Source: an uncultured Dechloromonas sp. (lineage in GTDB: Bacteria; Pseudomonadota; Gammaproteobacteria; Burkholderiales; Rhodocyclaceae). Taken from it: a DNA stretch of 11,103 nt. The translations under genes were made by a program, and so were the position numbers. Location of the stretch: the NCBI GenBank assembly GCA_946477505.1, contig CAMKYP010000090.1, positions 1 to 11,103 of the forward strand, read 5' to 3'. Shown one piece after another: positions 1 through 7,039 of this stretch. A model generated the notes under the pieces. It saw only the letters and a list, made by a program, of their open reading frames with translations. It searched no databases and had not been told where the DNA came from. The first letter of the stretch is position 1. Every line of letters begins with the position of its first letter.

Positions 1-2
1 TG

Positions 3-509
3 CCGCGCGGCCAGCCCGGCGAACTGCTGACCCGGGGCTATTCGGTGATGCTCGGCTACTGGGGCGATGAAGCGAAGACCGCCGAAGCCATCGACCGCGC
101 CGGCTGGATGCACACCGGCGACCTGGCCGTGATCGACGACGCGGGCTACTGCAACATCGTCGGCCGCCTCAAGGACATGGTGATCCGTGGCGGCGAGAAC
201 ATCTACCCGCGCGAAATCGAGGAATTCCTCTACCGCCACCCGAAAATCCAGGACGTGCAGATCGTCGGCGTGCCCGACCCCAAGTACGGCGAAGAGCTCT
301 GCGCCTGGATCATCCTCAAGGCAGGACAGAGCTGCAGCGAACAGGAAATCCGCGACTTCTGCCAGGGCCAGATCGCCCATTACAAGGTGCCGCGCTACCT
401 GCGCTTCGTTGAAAGCTTCCCGATGACCATCACCGGCAAGATCCAGAAGTTCATGATCCGCCAGGCCATGAAGGACGAACTCAAGCTCGAGGAAGCCCGG
501 CATGCCTGA
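3..509 (+). CDS. AMP-forming acyl-CoA synthetase, C-terminal part (5' end outside window)
   Basis: This enzyme activates a carboxylic acid with ATP to an acyl-adenylate and transfers it to CoA in the cytoplasm. The reading frame is open from base 3, so the 168 residues seen are the C-terminal third of an adenylate-forming ligase of about 550 residues. Visible are the HTGD core motif (about residues 39-42), the hinge and A8 region with GRLKDMVIRGGENIYP, and the terminal TGKIQK motif with the catalytic lysine used in the adenylation half-reaction. The GGENIYP form is typical of fatty or medium-chain acyl-CoA ligases rather than acetyl-CoA synthetase. HMG-CoA lyase lies about 730 bases downstream, which suggests a leucine/isovalerate (liu-like) or general acyl-CoA catabolic locus. 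The exact substrate cannot be read from this fragment. The GTG/ATG at 45-50 is internal and not the start. Confidence 0.93.
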   Translation, partial: PRGQPGELLTRGYSVMLGYWGDEAKTAEAIDRAGWMHTGDLAVIDDAGYCNIVGRLKDMVIRGGENIYPREIEEFLYRHPKIQDVQIVGVPDPKYGEELCAWIILKAGQSCSEQEIRDFCQGQIAHYKVPRYLRFVESFPMTITGKIQKFMIRQAMKDELKLEEARHA

Positions 510-579
510 GGTCAACTCACCCGCAGTCATGGCTGAGGCATAGAATGACGTCCATCTATTACGGACCGTTCAACCGACC
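510..579 (+). other. Intergenic gap with a weak -10-like element
   Basis: This 70-base gap separates the ligase from the YidX-like gene. TAGAAT at 541-546 matches the sigma-70 -10 consensus at five of six bases, but no convincing -35 hexamer lies 16-18 bases upstream. An imperfect inverted repeat (502-510 with 533-541, one mismatch, 22-base loop) is not followed by a T-run, so I do not call a terminator. No clear Shine-Dalgarno sequence precedes the ATG at 580. A promoter here is only a possibility. Confidence 0.2.
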
Positions 580-1218
580 ATGAATACCACACGCAGGGCC
601 CTGATCCTCCTCGGCGGCGCGGCCGCCATCCCGATGTCCTTGGGTTGTGTCACCGCGGCCGTGATGTCGGGGGGCGACCGCGAGACCTACAGCGAAACGG
701 TCGATTCGGTACTCGTTTCCGCCGACGGCAAAACACTGGCCGTGATTGGCAAGGACTTCCATTATCTTTTCGAGGCACCGGAAGCCATCAAGGCCATTCT
801 GCTCTCGGACTTGCGCGACGTCGTCGATGTCAGCTTCCATACCTTCGTGGTCGATGCCGAACAGCGTATTTCCGGCAGCTATTTCCTGCGTATCGGCAAA
901 TCGGCCACGGCCGAGCAAAAGGAAAAGGCGCTGGCCGCCGGTTTCAGGGCTTTGCCGTCGGGCGATCTCAATGCCAATGGCACCCTCACGGGCACCCGTT
1001 ACGCAGCCAACGGCGTGCAGGCGACCAGCCCGACGCAAAAGTTGCGCAAGCCCTATACCGTGAATGTCTCCGCCGAAAAATCGGCCGGCTCCAAGGCTGC
1101 GTCGACGGCCGGCAAGCTGCTGCTCACCCCCATCACCCTGGCGGCGGATGGCGTTCTCATCCTCGTCGCCGTTCCTCTGCTGCTGATTGTCGCAATCGGC
1201 GCATCCGCCTCCCGCTGA
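580..1218 (+). CDS. Putative YidX-like lipoprotein with C-terminal membrane segment
   Basis: The predicted protein is 212 residues long. It starts with a short basic end (TTRR) and a hydrophobic stretch leading to Cys23 in the context MSLGC. This is an imperfect lipobox with Ser at -3 but is compatible with lipoprotein export. Residues 43-145 form a soluble region, and residues about 191-208 form a strongly hydrophobic C-terminal segment. From memory the layout matches E. coli YidX, an uncharacterised lipoprotein: a GKDFHYLF-like segment, a SGSYFLRI-like strand, an LNANGTLTGT segment, then PITLAADG before the hydrophobic tail. Function is unknown. It is likely attached to the cell envelope. 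Its codon use looks less GC-biased than that of its neighbours, and it splits two acyl-CoA metabolism genes. The ATG at 580 is chosen because it gives the complete signal peptide. The coding call is firm; the family call is tentative. Confidence 0.7.
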   Translation: MNTTRRALILLGGAAAIPMSLGCVTAAVMSGGDRETYSETVDSVLVSADGKTLAVIGKDFHYLFEAPEAIKAILLSDLRDVVDVSFHTFVVDAEQRISGSYFLRIGKSATAEQKEKALAAGFRALPSGDLNANGTLTGTRYAANGVQATSPTQKLRKPYTVNVSAEKSAGSKAASTAGKLLLTPITLAADGVLILVAVPLLLIVAIGASASR

Positions 1219-1235
1219 ACCGGACTGTCCACACC

Positions 1236-2144
1236 ATGACCCTACCCCCCCGCGTCAAAATCGTCGAAGTCGGCCCGCGCGACGGGCTGCAGAATGAAAA
1301 GCAGGTCGTTCCGACCGAGATCAAGATCGAGCTGATCGAACGCCTGGCCGATGCCGGCGTGCGTGTCATCGAAGCCACCTCCTTCGTGTCGCCCAAGTGG
1401 GTGCCGCAAATGGGCGACAACACGGCCGTGCTGCAAGGCATCAAGCGCCATCCGCAAACGATTTACACGGCCCTGACCCCCAATTTGCAGGGATTTGACG
1501 GCGCGGTACAGGCTGGTGCCAACGAAGTCGCCATTTTTGGCGCTGCATCGGAGAGTTTTTCGCGTAAAAACATCAATTGCAGCATCGCCGAGAGCCTGAA
1601 GCGCTTCGAACCGGTCGTTTCCGCCGCCTCGGCGCTGGAAATCCCGGTCCGCGGCTATGTTTCCTGCGTCGTCGGCTGCCCCTACGAGGGCGCCATCGCT
1701 CCGGAACAGGTGGCCAGCGTGGCGAAAACCCTGTTCGACATGGGCTGCTACGAAGTGTCCCTCGGCGACACCATCGGCGTCGGCAACCCGGCCACGGTGC
1801 GCCGCATGATCGAAGCCTGCGCCAAGCTCGTGCCCATCGACCGGCTGGCCGGCCACTACCACGACACCTACGGCATGGCCATCGCCAACATCCACACCTC
1901 GCTGCAGGCTGGCATGGCGATCTTCGACGCCTCGGTCGCCGGCCTCGGCGGCTGCCCCTACGCCAAGGGCGCCTCCGGCAACGTGGCGACCGAGGACGTG
2001 GTCTACCTGCTCGACGGCCTGGGCATTGAAACCGGCATCGATCTGGCTAAACTGGCACGTATCGGCGACTGGATTTCCACCGCCATCAACCGCCCGAACG
2101 GCGCCAAGGCCGGCCGGGCCATTTGCGCCAGCACACCTGAGTGA
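1236..2144 (+). CDS. Hydroxymethylglutaryl-CoA lyase
   Basis: This enzyme cleaves 3-hydroxy-3-methylglutaryl-CoA to acetyl-CoA and acetoacetate, the last step of leucine catabolism, in the cytoplasm. The 302-residue TIM-barrel protein has the HMGL-like family marks: VGPRDGLQNE with Arg15 and Asp16, the metal-binding HYHD with His207 and His209, the signature GLGGCPYAKGASGN with catalytic Cys240, and Asn249. These residues sit at a constant offset of 26 from the human enzyme (Arg41, Asp42, His233, His235, Cys266, Asn275), so all key residues are kept. The frame stays open upstream to 645, but homology begins at the ATG at 1236, 17 bases after the previous stop. Its stop overlaps the next GTG start by four bases, which indicates translational coupling. 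The bacterial gene is often called mvaB or liuE; which name applies cannot be settled here. Confidence 0.96.
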   Translation: MTLPPRVKIVEVGPRDGLQNEKQVVPTEIKIELIERLADAGVRVIEATSFVSPKWVPQMGDNTAVLQGIKRHPQTIYTALTPNLQGFDGAVQAGANEVAIFGAASESFSRKNINCSIAESLKRFEPVVSAASALEIPVRGYVSCVVGCPYEGAIAPEQVASVAKTLFDMGCYEVSLGDTIGVGNPATVRRMIEACAKLVPIDRLAGHYHDTYGMAIANIHTSLQAGMAIFDASVAGLGGCPYAKGASGNVATEDVVYLLDGLGIETGIDLAKLARIGDWISTAINRPNGAKAGRAICASTPE

Positions 2145-3130
2145 GCCTTTTTTCCGCCATCGCCGATTTTCTCAAGCCTGCATCGCCGCTGGACAAGAGC
2201 GTCGAGCAGGCGCTGGCGCGGATCACCGACATCGTTGATCCGCTGCTTTGCCACGCCCCGGGTTTCGAGAGGCGCTTGAGCGGCCCGGTCGGACATGCCC
2301 TCGGCTACTGTGACGGTCTGGTCGCCGCCCTGCCGGGACCGCTGGACATCAACCGCCACGCCTTCGCCAACGATCCGCTGGTTCATTCGCTGTTCGCCAC
2401 GGCCGACGACATCGACCAAATGCTTGGCCGCAGCCAGGCGGTGCGCGACTTCCTGGCCGAACCGTGCAGTTGGGAAAGCGACCACTTCTACGCCATGTTC
2501 GCAGCGCGCCGCCAGCAGAAGAAGCAACTGGGGATGGAGCAGCAGGGGGACGTCATCCGCAACGACGTGCCGCAACTGGTGCTCTATTTTTCCGGCCAGA
2601 CACTGATCGAACCCAGCTGCCAGCTCGAAACCACCCTGCACGGCCTGCGCTGCAAGGCCTTCGAAAGCCTGCTGCACACCTTTCATTCGCATCTCGAAGC
2701 CTTGCGCCAAGAGCGAGACGGTCTACGCACCAACGCATCAATCGAACGCGCCCACCTGACGGTGCTGCGCGGCAGCAGCGACGGCCGCGAATACCAGGTG
2801 CACACGCGCCACCTGGCAGAACTCGATGCCCGGCTGCGCGAGAACAACGAGGCCCTGATGCCGGACCACCTGATTGCCGCCCTGGCCGATTACCTGCAGG
2901 CGCCCGAGGCGGCCCTGCACCTGACGCCGGTGACGATCACCGTCGACCGCCTGGGCATCGTCCGCGATGCGGCGACCGACGACATCAGCGTCCACACCCT
3001 GAACTTCCCGGAACTGACCGCCCGCGACCGTCGTCTACATCTCGCCATGCTGGCCCGGATCAGTCGCGACGAGGCGCTCGAAGCCGTCGAGATGGTCCGC
3101 GACCAGGAACACCGCTTCATGCTCATCTGA
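2141..3130 (+). CDS. Conserved-looking protein of unknown function (329 aa), coupled to HMG-CoA lyase
   Basis: I do not recognise this protein. It is 329 residues, soluble, and has no signal peptide or membrane segment. It is rich in charged residues, and residues about 175-215 (HTFHSHLEALRQERDGLRT and following) look helical and possibly coiled-coil. An HFYAMFAARRQQKKQLGMEQQ segment near residues 115-135 and a C-terminal helical region (about 288-329) are the other notable parts. Three cysteines are scattered without a metal motif. The start is a GTG within the overlap GTGA with the HMG-CoA lyase stop, which argues that it is translated by coupling. No alternative ATG gives a sensible N-terminus. 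Codon choice is strongly GC3-biased like that of the neighbouring enzymes, so it is a real gene. It sits upstream of two DUF1289-type proteins and a hydrolase. No function is proposed. Confidence 0.85.
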   Translation: MSLFSAIADFLKPASPLDKSVEQALARITDIVDPLLCHAPGFERRLSGPVGHALGYCDGLVAALPGPLDINRHAFANDPLVHSLFATADDIDQMLGRSQAVRDFLAEPCSWESDHFYAMFAARRQQKKQLGMEQQGDVIRNDVPQLVLYFSGQTLIEPSCQLETTLHGLRCKAFESLLHTFHSHLEALRQERDGLRTNASIERAHLTVLRGSSDGREYQVHTRHLAELDARLRENNEALMPDHLIAALADYLQAPEAALHLTPVTITVDRLGIVRDAATDDISVHTLNFPELTARDRRLHLAMLARISRDEALEAVEMVRDQEHRFMLI

Positions 3131-3157
3131 GTGCGGAAGCCCCCATCGACTGCCGCC

Positions 3158-3376
3158 ATGAGTGCCATGCTCCAATCCCCCTGTATCAATATCTGCAAGA
3201 TGGATGCCGCCAGCGGCCTGTGTATCGGCTGCTGGCGCACCATCGACGAAATCACCGTCTGGTCGCGCAGCGACGACGCGGCGCGGAGCCACATCCTCGC
3301 CGCCGTCGCCCGCCGCCGCATGGAAAACGAGCCGGAAACCGGCCACCCGACCAAGAACAGCACCGATCATGACTGA
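3158..3376 (+). CDS. DUF1289 family small four-cysteine protein
   Basis: This 72-residue protein carries the DUF1289 hallmark SPCINICKMD, then GLCIGCWRTIDEITVWS. Cys9, Cys13, Cys22 and Cys25 are spaced C-x3-C-x8-C-x2-C, and a W-R-T and E-I-x-x-W stretch follows. The cysteine arrangement suggests binding of zinc or an iron-sulfur cluster. This is an inference, as the family has no firm function known to me. The ATG at 3158 is preferred because family members begin just before SPC. A GTG at 3131, directly after the preceding stop, would add nine residues (MRKPPSTAA) without family support. The end overlaps the next small gene by eight bases. Confidence 0.88.
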   Translation: MSAMLQSPCINICKMDAASGLCIGCWRTIDEITVWSRSDDAARSHILAAVARRRMENEPETGHPTKNSTDHD

Positions 3377-3548
3377 CCAATACGAAGACCTCTACCAATG
3401 CGTCGGCGTCTGCATGTCCGACCCCGACTCCGGCGTCTGCATGGGCTGCGGCCGTCCCCCGCTGGGCGGCCCCGACGTTGCCATCGAAATCGTTCCCGCA
3501 TCGCGGGAAGTGCAGAAGCCTGCCGGCGACCCGGACACGCCGGAATGA
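3369..3548 (+). CDS. Second DUF1289-like four-cysteine mini-protein (59 aa)
   Basis: This 59-residue protein begins at the ATG at 3369, inside the end of the previous gene. It carries YQCVGVCMSDPDSGVCMGCGRPP. Cys11, Cys15, Cys24 and Cys27 have exactly the same C-x3-C-x8-C-x2-C spacing as the upstream DUF1289 protein, but the WRT and E-I-x-x-W residues are absent. The C-terminal half (about residues 33-59) is low-complexity and likely disordered. It looks like a diverged paralogue or a degenerate relative that keeps only the metal-binding knuckle. Its TGA is overlapped by the ATG of the following hydrolase (ATGA), so all three are probably co-translated. Function is unknown, and a role as a zinc or Fe-S binding accessory protein is inference. 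Confidence 0.75.
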   Translation: MTDQYEDLYQCVGVCMSDPDSGVCMGCGRPPLGGPDVAIEIVPASREVQKPAGDPDTPE

Positions 3549-4459
3549 CCCCCATCCTCCCCGACAGCCTGCTCGTTCTCGAACGCGGCTGGCTGTCGGC
3601 CAACAACATACTGTTCTTCGAAGGCGAGCAGGCGACGCTGGTCGACAGCGGCTACGTCACCCATGCCGGGCAGACGGTCGCCCTGGTGGGCCACGCCCTG
3701 GCCGGTCGGCAGCTGACGCGCCTGGTCAACACGCATTCCCACTCCGACCACATCGGCGGCAATGCCGCGCTGAAAGCGGCCTACGATTGCGAGATCATCG
3801 TCCCCGCCGGCCTGCACGCCGCCATCGCCGACTGGGACGAAGACGCCCTGCTGCTCTCGCCGCTCGGCCAGCAGAGCGCCCGCTTCCAGCATGACAGCCT
3901 GATCAGCGCCGGTGCCGAGATCGCGATGGGCGGACTGAACTGGCAGGCGCTCGCCGTGCCCGGCCACGACATGGAAGCACTGGCTTATTACTGCCCGGAA
4001 AAGCGCATCCTGATCTCCGGCGACGCGCTGTGGGAAAACGGCTTCGGCGTGATCTTCCCCGAACTGTTCGGCGAGGCCGACGGCCTGCTCCACACCCGGC
4101 AGACGCTGGAAATGCTCTCCCGCCTGCCCATCGACGCGATCATTCCCGGCCACGGACGTCCCTTCGCCAGCATCGACGAAGCCTTCGAGCGCGCTTTCCG
4201 GCGCATCGCCCAGTTCGAGAACAATATCGAGCAGTTGGCCTGGCACGCCATCAAGGTCGGTGTTTCCTTCGCCATGCTGGAAAGACGCAGCATTCCGCGC
4301 GAGCGATTCGCCGACTTTGTTTTCAGCCTGCCCTTCGCTGTCGATGTCAACGCCCGCTTTCTGGGCATGACACCCGACGCCCTGGTCGCCAAGGTCGAGC
4401 GCGAACTGCTGCTGGTCAACGCCCTGCGGCTGGAAGACGGGATGTTCGTCGCCGGCTAG
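3545..4459 (+). CDS. Metallo-beta-lactamase-fold hydrolase
   Basis: This 304-residue cytoplasmic protein has the full metal-binding set of the MBL fold: His64, His66, Asp68 and His69 in NTHSHSDHIGG, His141 in PGHDMEAL, Asp160 in ISGDALW, and His203 in IIPGHGRP. This is a binuclear, glyoxalase II-like arrangement, so hydrolysis of a thioester or other ester is plausible. Such enzymes cannot be assigned a substrate from motifs alone. A helical C-terminal extension (about residues 208-304) follows the catalytic domain, as in the many MBL proteins with a substrate-binding tail. The ATG at 3545 overlaps the previous stop as ATGA, and upstream extension in this frame lies inside the small cysteine-rich gene. 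Linkage to HMG-CoA lyase would fit an acyl-CoA thioesterase-like role, but that is speculation. Confidence 0.92.
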   Translation: MTPILPDSLLVLERGWLSANNILFFEGEQATLVDSGYVTHAGQTVALVGHALAGRQLTRLVNTHSHSDHIGGNAALKAAYDCEIIVPAGLHAAIADWDEDALLLSPLGQQSARFQHDSLISAGAEIAMGGLNWQALAVPGHDMEALAYYCPEKRILISGDALWENGFGVIFPELFGEADGLLHTRQTLEMLSRLPIDAIIPGHGRPFASIDEAFERAFRRIAQFENNIEQLAWHAIKVGVSFAMLERRSIPRERFADFVFSLPFAVDVNARFLGMTPDALVAKVERELLLVNALRLEDGMFVAG

Positions 4460-4482
4460 CGCCGCTTACGGGAAAGCAGCTC

Positions 4483-5658
4483 TCAGGCCGGTGCCAGCCA
4501 GCGGCGGACGAGGTGCACCCAATAGCTGGCGCCGAGCGTCAGCAGCTCGTCGTTGAAATCGTAGTGCGGGTTGTGCAGCGTGCAGCCGCCGGTACCCGGC
4601 CCGTTGCCGAGCCAGACGTAGCAGCCGGGCTTCTCGTTGAGCATGTAGGCGAAATCCTCGGCGCCCATCGACGGCAGGATGTCGGTCAGCACCTTGTCTG
4701 TGCCAAACACCTCGGCCGCGACCTGCTGGCAGAATTTCGCCTCGGCGACGCTATTCACGGTCGGCGGATAGCGGTGGTCGAAATGGACGCTGATCTGCGC
4801 CCCGTTCGCCGCCGCGATGCCGCTACACAGGCGCTCGATGGCGCGCTCGACGGTTTCCTGGATTTCCGGCTTGAAGCTGCGGATCGTGCCGCGCAGCACC
4901 ACCTCTTCCGGAATGATGTTCCACGCCTCGCCGCCATGAAATTGCGTGACGCTGACCACCGCCGATTCGCAGGGGTGCAAGGTCCGGCTGGTCACCGTCT
5001 GCAGGGCCTGCACCAGCTGCGCCCCGGCGACGATGGAATCGACGCCCTGATGCGGCATGGCAGCGTGGCAGCCGTGGCCGCGCACGGTGATCTCGAAGGC
5101 ACAGGTGCCAGCCATCACCGGCCCCGGCATGGCCATCATTTCGCCGACCGGAATGCCCGGCCAGTTGTGCAGGCCGAACACCGCCTCGACCGGGAAGCGC
5201 TCGAACAGGCCGTCCTCGATCATCACCGCCGCGCCGCCTTCCGATTCCTCGGCCGGCTGGAAGATGAACACGGCGATGCCGTCGAAATCGGGCTGGCCGG
5301 CCAAGTAGCGTGCCGCGCCGAGCAACATGGCGGTGTGCCCGTCATGGCCGCAGGCGTGCATCTTCCCCTGATGCCTGGAGTGGTGCGGGAATTCGTTCAT
5401 CTCGGCCAGCGGCAGCGCGTCCATGTCGGCGCGCAGGCCGATCATGCGTTGCGACGATCCGGCGCGCAGCACGCCGACGACGCCCGTCTTGGCGATGCCG
5501 CGATGCACCTCCAGCCCGTAGTGCTCCAGTTCGCGGGCGACGATGTCGGCTGTGCGATGCTCGTCGAAGGCAAGCTCGGGATGGGCATGAATATCGCGGC
5601 GCAGGGCCGTCAGTTCAGAGAGAAAGGGCAGGTTGAGCAGTGGTAGGGTCGGGGGCAT
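4483..5658 (-). CDS. M20D family amidohydrolase (hippurate hydrolase / N-acyl-amino-acid amidohydrolase type)
   Basis: This 391-residue zinc-type amidohydrolase probably removes an acyl group from an N-acyl amino acid or similar amide in the cytoplasm. M20D hallmarks are all present: HACGHDGHT with Cys103 and His105, the catalytic and metal glutamates in QPAEESEGGA (Glu137, Glu138), His164 in LHNWPG, a dimerisation (lid) domain about residues 186-295, the GAEDFAYM motif (332-339), and the last metal ligand His362 in LHNPHYDF. Length is normal for the family. A good Shine-Dalgarno (AGGAG, minus strand, just upstream of the ATG at 5658) supports the start. The gene faces the MBL operon with only 23 bases between stops. 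It diverges from rapZ across 161 bases. The true substrate (hippurate, acetylated amino acids, peptides or IAA conjugates) cannot be chosen from sequence. Confidence 0.95.
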   Translation of the reverse strand: MPPTLPLLNLPFLSELTALRRDIHAHPELAFDEHRTADIVARELEHYGLEVHRGIAKTGVVGVLRAGSSQRMIGLRADMDALPLAEMNEFPHHSRHQGKMHACGHDGHTAMLLGAARYLAGQPDFDGIAVFIFQPAEESEGGAAVMIEDGLFERFPVEAVFGLHNWPGIPVGEMMAMPGPVMAGTCAFEITVRGHGCHAAMPHQGVDSIVAGAQLVQALQTVTSRTLHPCESAVVSVTQFHGGEAWNIIPEEVVLRGTIRSFKPEIQETVERAIERLCSGIAAANGAQISVHFDHRYPPTVNSVAEAKFCQQVAAEVFGTDKVLTDILPSMGAEDFAYMLNEKPGCYVWLGNGPGTGGCTLHNPHYDFNDELLTLGASYWVHLVRRWLAPA

Positions 5659-5745
5659 GAAAGTCTCCTGCTTTTGTCGTTGGACCGGCGATTTCGGCTG
5701 TGCGCCCGGGATGGGGTCACCGTTGGAATGCCGCGCATGCCGGGC

Positions 5746-5775
5746 CGGACAACCAGATTGCCGACCCCCTATTAT
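5746..5775 (+). promoter_or_regulatory. Candidate sigma-70 promoter for the rapZ operon
   Basis: TATTAT at 5770-5775 matches the -10 consensus at five of six bases. CGGACA at 5746-5751 matches the last four bases of TTGACA, with an 18-base spacer. Transcription would start near 5782, leaving a leader of about 38 bases before the rapZ ATG. The rest of the 161-base divergent region (5659-5819) shows only the minus-strand ribosome site of the amidohydrolase and no other clear signal. No Shine-Dalgarno precedes the rapZ ATG. This is a by-eye match and is not proven. Confidence 0.35.
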
Positions 5776-5819
5776 GCCGTGGGTTGCCGGCTTGCGCCGC
5801 CTTGATTATCCTCCCGTCC

Positions 5820-6665
5820 ATGGAACTCATTCTCATTAGCGGCCTGTCCGGCTCGGGCAAGTCGGTCGCCCTGAACCTCCTGGAAGATTCAGGCTACTAC
5901 TGCGTCGACAACCTGCCGGTGGTGATGCTGACCGTGCTCACCCGCATGCTGCAGGAGGACGGCGTCCACAAGGTCGCCGTCGCCATCGACGCGCGGGCCG
6001 CCCACGGCATCGACCTGTTGCCGGAAAAGCTCGAGAAACTGAAGTCCGGCAACATCAACGTCACCTTCCTGTTCCTGCACTCGACCGAGGAAACCCTGCT
6101 CAAGCGCTATTCGGAATCGCGCCGCCGCCATCCGCTGGCCAGTGCCGAGCAGACGCTGATCGAAGCCATCCGCGCCGAGCGCGAGCTGCTGGAGCCGATA
6201 TCGGGCCTCGGCCACCGCATCGACACCAGCGGCATGAAAGCCAACGGCCTGCGCGATTGGGTGCGCCAGTTCATCGAGGCCGCCCCCGGACTGGGTCTGA
6301 CCCTGATGTTCGAGTCTTTCGGCTTCAAGCACGGCATACCGCTCGACGCCGATTTCGTCTTCGACGTGCGCTGCCTGCCCAACCCGCACTACGATCCCGA
6401 TCTGCGCCCGCTGACCGGACGCGACCGACCTGTCATCGACTTTCTCGAAAACCAGGCCGAGGTCGCCCTGATGCGCGAGGATATACACCGCTTCGTCGCC
6501 ACCTGGCTGCCCTGCTTCATCCGCGACAACCGCAATTACCTGACGGTGGCCATCGGCTGCACCGGTGGCCAGCACCGCTCGGTCTACATCGCCGAATGGC
6601 TGGCCCGCGAATTCGCCGACCGCGTCCGCGTGCTGGTCCGCCATCGCACGCTGGCCGGGGCATGA
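5820..6665 (+). CDS. rapZ: RapZ, nucleotide-binding RNase adapter protein (YvcJ family)
   Basis: This 281-residue P-loop protein of the RapZ/YvcJ family begins with Walker A GLSGSGKS (residues 8-15), followed by the family-typical GYYCVDNLP (25-33). The C-terminal domain holds SFGFKHGIPLDADFVFDVR with His171, the PNPHYDP segment with His190, and the GCTGGQHRSV motif (Cys247, His252, Arg253). In E. coli RapZ binds small RNAs GlmY/GlmZ and presents GlmZ to RNase E, controlling glucosamine-6-phosphate synthase; it also senses the amino sugar. Whether betaproteobacterial RapZ uses such RNAs is unclear to me. The ATG at 5820 gives the standard family length, and the open frame upstream to 5700 lacks homology. 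Its TGA overlaps the next ATG (ATGA). The usual proteobacterial PTS neighbours (hprK, ptsN) are not in view, and it heads a different operon here. Confidence 0.96.
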   Translation: MELILISGLSGSGKSVALNLLEDSGYYCVDNLPVVMLTVLTRMLQEDGVHKVAVAIDARAAHGIDLLPEKLEKLKSGNINVTFLFLHSTEETLLKRYSESRRRHPLASAEQTLIEAIRAERELLEPISGLGHRIDTSGMKANGLRDWVRQFIEAAPGLGLTLMFESFGFKHGIPLDADFVFDVRCLPNPHYDPDLRPLTGRDRPVIDFLENQAEVALMREDIHRFVATWLPCFIRDNRNYLTVAIGCTGGQHRSVYIAEWLAREFADRVRVLVRHRTLAGA

Positions 6666-7039
6666 CCCCCTGGCTGGCCCTGATCAGGCCCGGCGACTGG
6701 CTGCTCATGCTTGTCGGCGCTGCGCTGGTCGGCGCCAGCATCCCGGTTTTCTGGCAAGGCGGCCTTGCCGACCGGGCCATCATCCGCCAGGAAGGCAAGG
6801 TGTTTGCCGAAGTCGATCTCAAGGCACGCAAGCAGTTCGCGGTCAGCGGCCCGCTCGGCACCACGCTGATCGCCGTCGAACCCGGCCGCGCCCGCGTCGT
6901 TTCGGATCCCAGCCCGCGCCAGTATTGCGTCAAGCAGGGCTGGCTGATGCGCCCCGGTGAAATCGCCATCTGCGCCCCCAATCGCGTCAGCGTGCAAATC
7001 GCCGGGCGAACCAAGGTCTATGACTCGATCAGCTATTGA
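6662..7039 (+). CDS. NusG domain II protein, membrane-anchored (EetA-like)
   Basis: This 125-residue protein has a single N-terminal membrane anchor (about residues 13-31) followed by a NusG domain II fold (about 35-120). The family signature is clear: SPRQYCVKQGWL, then PGEIAICAPNRV, placing Cys89 and Cys104 as in relatives with ICVKTGW and VCLPN. It probably faces the periplasm with its globular domain. Despite the domain name it is not the transcription factor NusG. Similar proteins commonly sit beside Gx transporter family genes and FMN-transferase genes. I recall EetA of Listeria electron-transfer loci as being of this type, but function remains unknown. Start ATG at 6662 overlaps the rapZ stop, and the Gx gene begins inside its last 20 bases. 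Confidence 0.88.
   Translation: MTPWLALIRPGDWLLMLVGAALVGASIPVFWQGGLADRAIIRQEGKVFAEVDLKARKQFAVSGPLGTTLIAVEPGRARVVSDPSPRQYCVKQGWLMRPGEIAICAPNRVSVQIAGRTKVYDSISY

Noticed and set aside
502..541. Inverted repeat ATGCCTGAG / CTGAGGCAT as a terminator after the ligase gene
   Set aside because: One mismatch in a nine-base stem, a 22-base loop and no T-run. It partly lies in the coding end.
645..1235. Open upstream extension of the HMG-CoA lyase frame through the lipoprotein gene
   Set aside because: The extra 197 residues are arginine/glutamine-rich shadow translation of another frame. Family homology starts right after the ATG at 1236.
3392..4246. 284-residue minus-strand open frame
   Set aside because: It is antisense to the MBL hydrolase, whose HSHSDH, GHD and PGHG motifs prove the plus-strand frame. 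GC-rich DNA commonly leaves such antisense frames open.
4450..4495. Possible bidirectional terminator between the convergent MBL and amidohydrolase genes
   Set aside because: Only a short CCGGC-type pairing with a loop of about 30 bases and no T/A tracts. The stops are just 23 bases apart.
4030..5646. 538-residue plus-strand open frame spanning two convergent genes
   Set aside because: It lies out of frame in the MBL gene and antisense to the M20D amidohydrolase. Its translation has shadow composition, and both underlying genes have full catalytic motifs.
5700..5819. Longer N-terminus for RapZ
   Set aside because: The added residues have no family similarity. Starting at 5820 puts the Walker A at the usual position and gives the normal length of about 281 residues.
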